DNA of 64,000 nucleotides from Terebella lapidaria. Its lineage: Eukaryota; Annelida; Polychaeta; Terebellida; Terebellidae. The position numbers were made by a program, and so were the translations under genes. Where the stretch lies: the NCBI GenBank assembly GCA_949152475.1, contig OX424557.1, positions 27,899,462 to 27,963,461 of the forward strand. The letters are read 5' to 3'. The notes beneath the pieces were generated by a model. That model saw nothing but the letters and a program-made list of their open reading frames with translations, was not told where the DNA came from and did no database searches. Shown piece by piece: positions 37,601 through 49,600 of the stretch (position 1 is the first letter of the stretch; every line of letters starts with the position of its first letter).

Positions 37601-40600
37601 CGCACGAGTACTCTCATCCAGACCCAAAGACGCAAGCATCTCCGGGTGCGGATGCAACTCAATGTCCACATCCACGAGTCCCGCACCACCGCAGTCCATC
37701 ACCTCTTCCATACGAGAAAAAGGCGACGGATCTAAGAGTTGCTCGGCGCCTGGCGTGGCCGAGTCACTCTCTGCGGGGCGGTCCTCCGCGACCTCGCTCT
37801 CAGACTCGGTTCCTGTGTAAGAACCGGAGCCGGAGCTGGATTCCTCAGAACCCACATAGGCTCCCCGAGGGATGTCCTCGCGGTCATCCTCCTCGGGCCT
37901 AGACTGGGGTCTCGAGTACGAATTACCGCGCTCAAGAGACCCCTCTTCCCTCCCTTCATCACCTCCCCAGCCGTCACTTGACTCTGACATCAAGCGCTCT
38001 AATCGCTCTAAACACTGGGAGTCAGATCCGCAGATCCGTCTCCACCAGTGCCGAGCGCTTGAATGACGAGAAGGTGTCGAGTTACATCGATTATAGGCAT
38101 CAAGTGTTGGCAGTTATACTGCACACGCATCGTATGACGCGTTCCCGTGGAAACGTCTATTCACTGCATCTACCCGATCGACAGACAAAAGGACGTTTTA
38201 CATTCCCGCATTCCCATACACGCATCTCCCCCCGGTGACTCCTATCGTGCCATGTATACGGGTGGCTTGTGTACACAAGCCATCCCGGGGGAACCCGCTA
38301 AAATACTACAGTAATTAACAGCAGTCATTAGCAATAGCTTTCGCACTGGCGATCAATGACGTGAAGTTAATCACCCTCGCAGGTTAAAGATTGTATACAA
38401 TGTATCAAAAAGCCAAACTACTTGTGGGTGTTACGATTATGTCACCCTGTCAGCAGCGATAAATAAAAATTTAACACCGCAAAGCAGCAATGAAAATAAA
38501 TCCACCACCGCTTGCATGCTTTTCATAGATCACGGCATACAGCCTTCGATACAATGTACACAATCTCCTACACCCCTCTTGCGAAAGCAGAAATCTCCCG
38601 ATTTCTTACTCTCTATTGCACCAGGGAAAAGATATATCACTAAACTTTCTCATATATGGGATAAATGAGTAAGAATAGCATTTCCACGGGAAACACGCAC
38701 ACACTTGTGGCTTATAATCCTCTCATAAATAATAAATGAGATGGAAAATAAACAAAATCACTCCCCATAGCCGCTGGCACGCTTACAGGGCGATCGGACA
38801 TACCCATGACGTCCGGACAGACAATCGGGCGCCCTATGGGCGTTTGCAAAGCGCCCACTAGCATCCCCGACGTACTGCCCGGCCGCGGAGCGGTGCCCGG
38901 TCCAGCCCAGAGCCTCCTCAAACGACTACCGGAGCGCGGAGCCAATAGATTTAGACGCGGAGCCGGCATGGTCCATAACCGCACTGGTTAGGGGGCGAAC
39001 CCTTCATACCGGCGCCCAATCTAGAGGCGCCCAAAGATGGTGAAAGCAATAGCCGGCGGACGTCCGGAGCTGCCCGCGGACGGAGTCCAGGCCGGACGTC
39101 TACCATTGTACGGCGTATTGCCCTTATCCAATGAAGATGAAATTGGAATTAGAAGCCACCACAAGTGTTGCGCATGTAATATACGACCCCCTTCTTAGAA
39201 GGAGGCCGGGGTTCCGGTCATTCCGGCCGGACCGCATATTGTAAGGTACGATCCGGACGAGAACGAGCGTCACCCGCTGCCGCGGCTGGTCCGCACACGC
39301 GGACTTAACAACCGCTCCATTATCATAATGGATAGTCGGTTTCCTGCCGTAAGAAACCTTAATTACTATAACCGTAATTATAGTAATGGCTCACGGGGGA
39401 TAACTACACCGAAGTGCGTCATCTTAAAGCGCCGCGGACGCCGGACGAGTCACGCGGACGAACCGCGGACATCAGTCCTCATCTGCGGACACTATCCCCG
39501 CGTCCAGAGCCAGTTCCCCAAATCCGTGGGAAGGCGCTTCTCCCGTAGCGGACGTAAATCCCAACCTCAGTCTGGCCATATAAGAGGTTGTCCCGGGACC
39601 AGGGGCGTCCGGCCGGATCAGTAAATTCGTCCGGCCAGCGTAACCGTTGTGCGGATTACGCCGGACAGCCGTCCACAAGGTGCGGACAGGCCATCCGCAC
39701 GTCCCTGGCGCTAGAAACTACAGGAGGGCGGATGCGGAGCGGCGGCGTTACGACATGAAAGTCTCCGCGGACCTCAACTCCGAAGATGGCCACAAAGTAG
39801 CCACCCGCGGAGGTAAGTCGTGCGGACTCTCACGGAACGACCTAAAACCCATCCATAGTATGACAGACGGGTACCGCAGACGCATCCACATGGGCGGAAG
39901 GTTATTCCCACCCATACCGGGCTGGCGCACGTGGTTTCCGGCGTGGCCGCCCGTCATCCGCAGGTACTGGAGGGAGTGGGGGTACCTGCGGATCGCCGTC
40001 ATCTGGCTGATAGCCACCCAGTCCATCATCTGACGGGTCAGAGAGGTCCGGGAGGCCCACCATACGGCGCACACGCTCATCTGGAGTCCGCGGATGCTGA
40101 CCGGACGGATCCCATACGGGAGCATCATCCGGTTCCGCATCTTGAATTAGCGGATCCATGACAAGCGGGCCCTCGTACTTCTTCAGATTATCGATATGGA
40201 CAACCAGAACCCTGTCCGGATCGGAATCCCTCCGGATCCGGTAGTCCACATCTGTCACCTGTTTCAGTACGGTAAACGGGCCTATCCACGGCTTAGCAAA
40301 TTTATTGCCTTGCTTAAGCGGCGGATAATAGTAGCGCACCTTGTCGCCTTCCGCAAAAGCTGGCCTACCCTTAGCATGGGCGTCATAGCCTCGCTTCTGC
40401 CGGATGGCAGACTTGTCCAGGCGCGCGCGCGCGAAATCATGGGCGTTCGCCAGGGCGCGGCGAATCCACTCCACGTACTCCGGACCGCACTGCGCCGGTC
40501 TCTGCCGCAGTTGGATACATAATATCCACGGGCAAATTTAGCTCCCGGCCGTACAACATCGCGTGCGGAGTAACTCCGGTCGAAGAGTGGACCGACGACC

Positions 40601-43600
40601 TGTACGCCATTAAGACATACGGGAGGTGGTCATCCCAATCATTCGCACGATCATTCACAAAGGCCGCCAGCATGTTGAGGACCGATCGATTAAAGCGTTC
40701 GACCTGGCCATCAGACTGGGGCCTGTAGGGGGTGGTCCGCACCTTGGTACTGCCTAGCATCTGTGCTAGGTTTCGGAACAGGTTGCTCTCAAATTGCGTG
40801 CCCTGATCCGAATGTACCTGTTTAGGTACCCCATGGTACACCACCCATCTATTCACCAATAACCGAGCTACCTCGTCCGCAGTCTGGCGGCGCAGTGGGT
40901 AAGCGTCGGTATACTTGGTAAAATAGTCGGAAATCACTAGGATGTACCGGAAACCACGCGGGGTGACCCGGTGGGTATCCAGTATATCCAAAGCTATCCG
41001 ATCAAACGGCGCGCCCGCCTTAACCGTGGTTAAGGGGTGGCGGCCAGGAGTCGGAACTCCTTTGCGAGCTTGACACCGAGGGCAGGCTGCGCACCACCGT
41101 TGCACGTCCAAGCTGCTACCAGGCCAATGAAAGCGCTGTTGTAGCCTATGGACGGTCCTCCGGATTCCCAAGTGACCGGTCACCCGGAGGTCATGCAACT
41201 GGTGGAGTACTTCTTTCCGCAGCTCCGCCGGAAGCACCAACTGCCATATTGGAGGCAGTGGGGTCGGTGGCTCATAGCGCCGGTACAGGAGGCCATCCCT
41301 CAAGGAGAGTCGTTCCCACTGAGATACTAGAGACAAGGTCTCCTCCCTGTAGGTCTTTCGCTCATCCTTCGAGGGCTTCTGGCCGGCCTCAAGGGCTGTG
41401 ATTACCGGTGCCAGAGCTCTGTCAGCTCTTTGCGTCGCAGCTATCTGCGCCGGAGAGTAGCCACCCAAGTAATTAGGCTCCTCATCCGTCGCGTCCGGCT
41501 GCGCCGCAGCGGCCATCACCACAGGGGGCAAGGACCGCTCATACTCAGACTCTCCAGAGGACGAGGGTACCCACGAGGAGTACACCGCCGGACTCGAGGA
41601 GGACTCGCTGGAGCTGAGCCGCACCTCCGCTTCGTATGCGGGACGCCCTCGCCGATAACGGCGGGTCCGCGCGCGGAGATTAGCCCTAAACGCTCCGGCC
41701 GCCGTGTTGTTAGAGGGGGCGGCGGCCTGCGGTCTCCCCGGAACGTCCAATTCCGAGTCTGAGGACGAATCCGCGGCTTGCTGGAATGGCGCCATCCCTG
41801 CACAACCCGGATTCTTGCACTTATGACAACGGGACAGGCCGTCCGCGTTGCCGTGCAACTTACCAGCGCGATGCTCTATCTGCATGTCATACTCCTGGAG
41901 TTTGACGAGCCACCGCGCCACCAAGCCATCGGCCTCACTATAGTTGAGGAGCCATCTCAGCGAACTATGATCAGTCCGCAAGCGGAAATGGCGTCCCAAC
42001 AAATAGTGCCGGAAGCGCTTGGTCATCGTAACCACCGCGAGCAACTCGCGATGAGTGGTACAGTAGTTCATTTGAGAGCGGCTCAAGGCCACACTCGCAT
42101 AAGCTACTACCCGCTCTTGCCCGTCCACGATCTGCGAGAGGACACCGCCGAGTGCAAAGTTACTCGCGTCAGTGTCCAGGATGAACTCGCAGTCCGGACG
42201 AGGGTGCCGCAGCACCGGGGCCACTACCAAGGCCTGCCGGAGTCCCGAGAAGGCGTCAGCCTGCTCGGCGGACCAAACAAAATCGGCGCTCTTTTCCGTG
42301 AGGATAGTAAGGGGACGCGCGATCTCCGCAAAGCCGCGAATAAACCTGCGGTGGTAGCTCGCGAAGCCCAAGAAGGACCTCACGTCCGCCACGTTACATG
42401 GCGGAGGCCATTTCTGTACGGCCGCCACCTTTGCGGGGTCTGGTCTCACTCCGGTGCCCGTTACCATGAAGCCCAAGTACAGGATTTCCTGCGCGAATAG
42501 TTCGCACTTACTTGGCTTCAATTTAAGCCCTGCTCCGCGGATGCGATGGAGCACCATCTGGAGGTTGGTGAGGGTTTCCTCGAACGACCGGCCATACACG
42601 ACGACATCGTCGATGTAGACCATACATCGCTTCCAGAGGAACCCTTTAAGTACCATCTCCATGAGGCGCTCGAACGTCGCTGGTGCGTTACAGAGCCCGA
42701 ACGGCATTACCTTGAATTGGTAGAGCCCGTTCTTGGTAACGAAGGCAGTCTTCGCCCGATCCCTCTCCTCCATCTCCACCTGCCAATACCCGGAGGCCAG
42801 ATCCAAAGCACAGAAATAGTGCGACCCGGCCAGGGCATCGAAGGTATCTTCAATGTGCGGGAGAGGATATGAGTCCTTCCGCGTGGCATCGTTGAGTTTC
42901 CGATAGTCCACGCAGAACCTCCACGAGCCGTCCTTCTTCTTCACCATAACCACAGGACTGGCCCAAGGGCTGTCACTGGGTTCGATGATGTCCAAGTCGA
43001 GCATCTTTTGCACCTCCTGGTCTATGACCTCTTGGTGCACTATCGCTGCCCGACGAAGACGCTGCTTGAGAGGACGCTCGTCCACGAGGTCGATGCGGTG
43101 TTTGGCGACGTCAGTCTTGCCAACCGCACCATCAGGACCCATGAACACATCCGCATACTGCCGCAGCAGTCTGCGGAGCGCTTGGCGCTGCTCTTCATCC
43201 AACCGGTCCTTCGGAACCCGAGATTCCAAATGGTCCGGCAGGGTGAACGGGTCATCTCCGGCGGCCGCCGCCGCGCACGCAGCGCGGCAGACAGGATCGT
43301 CGGGGAGGACACGACTCGACGACGCGGGCGTAGCAGTAGCTGCCACGCAGCCGCGCCGCAGTACAACGGGAGCATCCGTAGGATTCACCACAAGGATGGG
43401 CATCGAGCGGGCGTCGGACTTGACCAGAGCCCCACCCAACACGAGTCCAGTTCCCTTGGCGAAACTGCTCACCGGTTGCACTATGCACGGACGACCATCG
43501 AGGGGCATGCGGGGACGACGCGGCCTCGCCTCAATGATCATCTCGCTCATCGGCGACACAACCGTAGTGCGCGCCGCCCGCAATTGAAATGAATGCGCCG

Positions 43601-46600
43601 GACCCGTGCGGAAGAGGAAATGTGTGTCCTCTCCCATCCGGAATTCGCCAGCATTGAAATTGGCGGTCACCCGGTGGGTCCGGAGAAAATTCATCCCAAT
43701 AATCCCGGCCGCTCCGACATCCGCAACGATTGCCTCTGTTAGGTACACCTTGTCCCCAAGGGTAATAGGCAGATCGATGATGCCATGGATGCGGACGCGG
43801 TCATTACCCGCTCCGTAGAGCTTGTAAGGTCCGGGATCCCGCAACTCTAGGTTGCGGAGCGCGGGCTCTTTCTTAAACGTTCCTGCGGCAACGAGGGTCA
43901 CCTCCGAGCCAGAGTCCACGAGGAACCGGACCGGCTCCCGTCCGAAGGACAGGGGCAGGTACCAGCGGGGGTCCCTCACCAGTGCGCAGGTAAGGCGATA
44001 CCGTTCGCACGCGCTGGGCTCATCTACGGAGTCCTCACCATCCGCCTCAGCCGCGGAGGAGCTAGACTGATCTCCAAGGACTACTTCCGGAGAAGTCATA
44101 TCAACTTGGGGTTCGTCCTGCTCATCAGCGGGTGGGGCGGCATCTTTTGCCACGGAACAACTATCCCCGGACGTAGTGTTGGTCGCCACCACGTCCGGAT
44201 CTAGTTTCCCTGCCGCGGGTTCCGACCTTGCTGTCCCGGAGGACCAGACCGGAAGGAATTCCTCCGTTGCGGGCCAGGGAGGGCTCCCTGGTATCCGCGC
44301 GACCGCAGGCGTTCCAACAACTCCGGACACTTCAGCCAAAAGTGCCCCTGCTTTCTGCAGAAGTAACAGGGACGGTTCTGGGCTGGTCCGGAGGTGAACG
44401 CGCAACACTCTGCGGGTCCCGGAGCTTCGATCCCGACGCAGTGCGCAATCATCTGCGCGGCGCCGAAATCGTATTCCTCCATGTCGCACTCGTCCGAGGA
44501 CGAGTACGGCGCGGCGACTGGTGCCGCATGTGCGGGCGTCCCTGTGAAGGGTGCCAACGCACTAACCCACTGCGGGGTAGGTTCCCTGGTGGGTTCCCGG
44601 ACGACCGGGTCCTGCCACGGGGTTACCTGCGATGCCTTGACCGGAGGAGGAATCGCCGCCTGCGCGAGTACAGCCGAGGCCGGAGCCGGGGCTGGAGGCA
44701 ACTGTCTAGGACGGACAGCCATCTCAAGCGCAAGCGCGGAGTCTATTGCCTCCTCCATCGATCGCTTTTCATGGGTGGCCAGCCCGTACGCTAGGTGGTA
44801 AGGCTGGCCATCGATGAACTGATCGATCAGCATCGTCTCAAACCGTCTGGAGTCCATGTCCGGAAAAGCTCTCCGGCCGAGTATGCGTAAGCTGTACGCA
44901 TAGTCTGTCACGGACTCAGTCGGCTGGCGGATACGCGCTTTGAACTCTCGTTCAGACTGCCGCCGATTGGTCGTCGGCGGGAACAGCAGGCGAAGTTGAC
45001 GAGCAACCTCACCGAACGTCACTGTTCCCACCGGCAGACACGGCATCACGCGGAGAGCTTTCCCTTCCAGGCTCCCCGCGAGGACGTGTCCAGCTTCATG
45101 CTGGGACCATCCTTCGTACACGGCGGTACGCCATACCTGGAGCAAGTAGTCCTCCAAGTCGGCGTTATCCCCGTTGAACCGTTTCCGCCACGAAGAGTGG
45201 TCGGGCCCGTCATCGCGTTTGCTACGCGCCCGACGTGCGGTCCCGGCTCCGGGGTCGTCCGTGTACTGCGGCAAGTTCCGTGCGCTTCCTGCGCCTGCGG
45301 CGGAGTCTGCCGGAGCAAACATCGACGCCGCGGACGGAGGAGCAGGTAAGCTCACGTTTGCCGCCGGGGTCATCCCCGCTAAAAACCCACTCTGGCTAGG
45401 TGCGGGCGGGGCTCCCATCGAACCTACTGGGTAGGCTCCAGAAGGGGCGGCAAAGCTTGGGGCCGAAGCCACCTGTTGCCACTGCCCGTCCGACACACTA
45501 TACGTGCCAGGGTAAGTCGACCACACGGCTTGCGCTCCAACCGTCGGAACGGTCGACGCGGTCGCCAACGTGGTGCCTCCGAGCCGCGGGGCAGGCGCGG
45601 GTCCCATTGCGGGGGCCACTGGCGCCTGCGGACTCGGCAGGACTTGGGGAGGGGCTACTGGCCCAGACATCCCCGGACTTAGGGTGGCTGACGGGTCAAC
45701 GCTCGAATGCAGCTGATTCCGCTTGAACAGTACAAGCGCCTCGGATATCAGCCACCTCTCCCTCTCCGTCAAAGGCCCCGAGTTGCCTTGTGACAGCGGA
45801 GAAGGGGAGCGGTTCCGCCGGTCTGATCGTCCCTGATGGGGCGACCGGGCGCGGTCATAGCGCCCGAGGGGGGCCAGCTCGCCAAGTGCGTCGGTGAGCT
45901 GATCCACCACACTGCCCGGTGCGGACCGACCAGAACCCATGCCGGAGGCTCGCGAGGGAGTCCAACCGGCCGGGTGTGGCATCTGGTACGACTGGTCCGC
46001 TTGTCCAGAAGGACCCGCATGCATTGGCGCTCGATTCCGGACGCTCGAAGGCGTCTTATGGAAGGGTGCCATTTGCCACGGATCTGTTCTGGGCACGGGC
46101 GGGCGCGGCGTAGAGCCGTTGCCAGCTCCACCCACCGCGCCTAACACGTCAAGGTCCGGCCTTGACGGCAACTCCTGCTGCGGCCCCGCGGGGCTCGACT
46201 CTACGTCCGAAGACGGAGCCAGGGACGCCGGAGTAGTCTCCGCGGACGGGGTCTTGTCCACGGAGGTTTCCGCGCGTTCCTTCCGGCCGCCGGAGTCACC
46301 CGAAGATGTCTCACGGCGGCTGTCGCGCGACCGGGTGTGGTCCGCGACATTACCTCCCGTTTCCCCCCCTTGGGTTCATTAGCCTTATCTTTGGCTTTGT
46401 CTCTTTCCTTTGTCATCCTTTGAGATGTCCTTGAGGAGCGGGCGATCCCCAGGGACTAAGGAGGCTACAACGTTGTGACGGTAGGCTGCGATGGAACACT
46501 GTCGGACTGATCCTGGTCACGGCACCAATGTAAAGTTATTGACTACCGTCCGCTCTTCGGGATCCTCGAGGATAGTCCTCTCTCATCCGAGTCCTTGCGG

Positions 46601-49600
46601 ACGCGCATCCGCTATTCCGGATCCTTGCGGCAGGGCCGCTCACCGGAGGTCGCGGCGGACACGGTAACTACTTCAGCATTAACGGTAACCAGGTAACAGC
46701 CCACCCGACACTCCCAGGCCTACGGACACCGTTCAGAAACTGGTTCATCACCACGGTGTTAACTGGCGGGGCCTGGCGAGCCGCGGTCTGCCTCGGGGAC
46801 GGAACCCCGTACAGCCCGACATGCTGGCCAGAGCCTCTGTCACACGTCCCGGGAAGGGAGAGAGCTGGCGATCCACAGGGCCGAAGGCCCCCGAGTCAGC
46901 AACTCGTCTCTCCCAGCCCGGGCCTCCCCATGGAAATCGTCCCCAGGGCTCTAGGAGCCCACTACTCGCAAACAGGGAACACAAAGCTCATGGCGAGCCT
47001 TGCGTGCGTCCTGTCTCTCGATCTTGGACAATCTCCTCGAACGAGTCGCTTCCAGTGTATATATAATACACCAGAAACTGTAGGGCGCACGCGAGGTTTA
47101 ATCGATCCATTGTTATAGTTTACTGGAGCGTAAATTACAATACGTCGCCGTGGCAACGCACGCTCGAACGGAGCATGTCAAAACAAGGCCAAGTACGAAA
47201 AGGCCACACAAATGGCATTTATGTTTACAATCACCTGCCGCGTGCTTAGGGCAAAATCGCCACAGTTACTACGTGCAACCTCAAGAATCCCCTATCCTGA
47301 GCGGATTCTGTAAGAAGCTGACTGGCATCAGCCAGGATCAAGTGGACGAGGGCCTGCCCCTTGCCATCGTACTCAAGAAGTTCTCCCGCTGGCTCAAGAC
47401 TATCAGCGACCAGCATGGCTTCAATTACGTGTATCAAGATGAGGCCCGAGATAACGAAACTGACAGGTGCGCGTTTGTCACCTGGTCCGACTAGGATCTA
47501 GGCGTCTGTCTATTGCAAGAGACCCGCAGGAAACAACTGCGCAAACCCCGGGAGCTGGACAGCTGGGTGGACCTGCGGGCAGTGTACAAGAAGTTCTACG
47601 CCCGGGTACCGAAGGGCCTGAACGGGGCGCTGCTGGACCTCGGGCTACAGTTCGAGGGTAGAGAGCACTCGGGCCTGCACGACGCCAGGAATACTGCCAG
47701 ACTAGCGTACAGGATGATCTGTGATGGTTGTGTCATCAACATCACTAAAACTCTGCATGGAGTAAAGAAGTGACTCAAGGCACCACGTTAAAATGGTTTT
47801 AATGTTTTATTGCTATTTGCAGAATACATGTATGTTTTTTAAATGGCCTAATCATTGTTCAGACACAATCAGGTTCATTGCCTTTATGAACGTTGTTTTG
47901 TAAAGTTGTCATCTTGTTTGAGCTAGTACAGCTACATATACATGTAATACTACGTCAAGCTGGAACCCATAACATTAATGTAGTCCTCTACAAACATTGA
48001 GGTAACATTGAGGTAACGAGTCACAATTTAAAAGTCATTTCTTGAATACTATCTCTTCAAAATGACCTATTTTATAGAGTAACTGTTCAGCATCCTAATA
48101 CTGAAAAGAAAATAGGGGGTCACCGTGCTAGTTTTTTCTACATGTTCCATCAAAACCACAAACATTTACCTAAAATGACATAAATTATGGCATTTTTGCA
48201 CATATTTTTGAACATATTCACATCTTGCATCGTGTTTTCCATGCGAACGGATACGGTGACCCCCTATTTTCTTTTCAACTTATGATGCTGAACAGTTACT
48301 CTATAAAATAGGTCATTTTGTAGCTCTAGATTATGTTGATACAGTTACATGTATTTATTTTTAAAAAAATTCTTCGACCCCTCCCCTCACTGTTTGGAGC
48401 GGACTACCTTTAACTCATTGATAATCCGTATTATGTACATGTAGGCCGTGTACGGTTTGACACCAAACACGAGAAAGAGTTACTGCCACTACCCTGTTTA
48501 ATAATGCATGTCTATTATCTACTGTCAGATATCTGGCTGCAGGGTGACTGTGATAGTACATGCTTTGGCTACGTTTCATGGACCCTGGATGTAGAGAACG
48601 TATACATGTATGTTATGTTTACCAGTAAATATATTTACATTCGTTTTGGGGTGACTGTATGATATGTGACATTGACCTTCATATTTTATACATGCGTAAT
48701 AATACTTAATTGTACATTTACTATTCAATACTTGTCACTATTTCCGTGTGATTAATTGGTCACTCAGACTTGGTCAACATCAACAACCTGGACATGCTTT
48801 TGATATAAGTAGATCTAGACCGTGGTGCAGGCGAGATTTAGCATCCTGATGATATTGTGGGTATAAATCTATTCTACTGAGACGTGTGTACACGTGATAT
48901 TCATTTGAAAAATACAATGAATTCCTTGAGGGAAAAAATCATGACAATGTACCTGCTACCCATACTGAGACATACATTTTAAAACAATAACTTGGGAATC
49001 ATTCAATGAAAATATCCTGATGACACTACTAGGAACATGAAAATATGATGTGAACTCAAATGATAGACCTGGTTTTGCTGAGTAAAATGTAGTTTACTGC
49101 ATGCCAATATCTCTATTGGTTAAAAAGTTATGGCCATTTGAATGTCACATTTTGGCAGGTTATGACATAGGCTGGATTGAACAATTCAGGATTTTATGAG
49201 CAGCTAATTAGTATGCAAATGAGGTATTCGTGACGTAGAAGGGGGAATATTTTTAATTAGGCAAGTTTAAGTCTTAATATAATTGATCTGGTCAGAATTA
49301 TTGCAAACCTAATCTTCAAACACTGATACGCATGGTCAATAATCAGTGTTGTTCAAAGTGTTACTGTTGCCATGGTTACTATTCACCTGCTGGAGTCCCT
49401 AGCAACCATTGGTTGCTATGGGTCCTAACTGCCAGAAATAGGGGTTCTGACAGAATTTGATTATTGTATATTAATTATGCATGTGGGGTCAATCCATTTT
49501 CACCTTTGGTTTTGTTTGCTTATCGATATGACTGTGGATTTGGGCCATAGCAACCCTGGTTGCTAGGGGCCTTACATCAATACTGGTGACCTTGGCAACT

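Larger units (their letters stand above)
33289..47264 (-). mobile_element. Ty3/Gypsy-like LTR retrotransposon, 13,976 bp
   Basis: Bounded by two 736-base LTRs (TG...CA) in direct orientation and a GTTA target duplication (33285-33288 and 47265-47268). In element order on the minus strand: LTR, primer-binding site, gag, pol (protease, reverse transcriptase, RNase H, integrase), about 1.9 kb without a clear gene, two further large reading frames, polypurine tract, LTR. Domain order with integrase last is that of Ty3/Gypsy. The LTRs differ at only about three of 736 positions, so the insertion is young. It looks nearly whole, with perhaps one or two breaks. The size is large for the family because of the extra reading frames. 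Confidence 0.93.
33047..47773 (+). pseudogene. ERI2: ERI2-like 3'-5' exonuclease, intronless copy split by an LTR element
   Basis: Two coding parts, 33047-33288 and 47265-47773, are in one frame once the 14 kb insertion and one copy of its GTTA target are set aside. The protein matches ERI2 (ERI1/EXOD family, DEDDh exonucleases). ExoI is VIDFEST (D44, E46), followed by IIEFPACLLNT, YVQPQESPILSGFC, CAFVTWSD, DLRAVYKKFY and ExoIII HSGLHDARNTA. It ends GVKK-stop without the longer tail of some vertebrate isoforms. No intron interrupts it, which suggests a retrocopy or intron loss; no poly(A) tract is evident. The codon for the tryptophan of the conserved DWDLGVC motif is TAG (47492-47494). With insertion and stop it cannot be functional. 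It lies on the same strand as the receptor, inside its intron. Confidence 0.88.

Noticed and set aside
36891-37902. Long alternative frames on both strands within the retroelement
   Set aside because: GC-rich low-complexity coding sequence gives open shadows in other frames.
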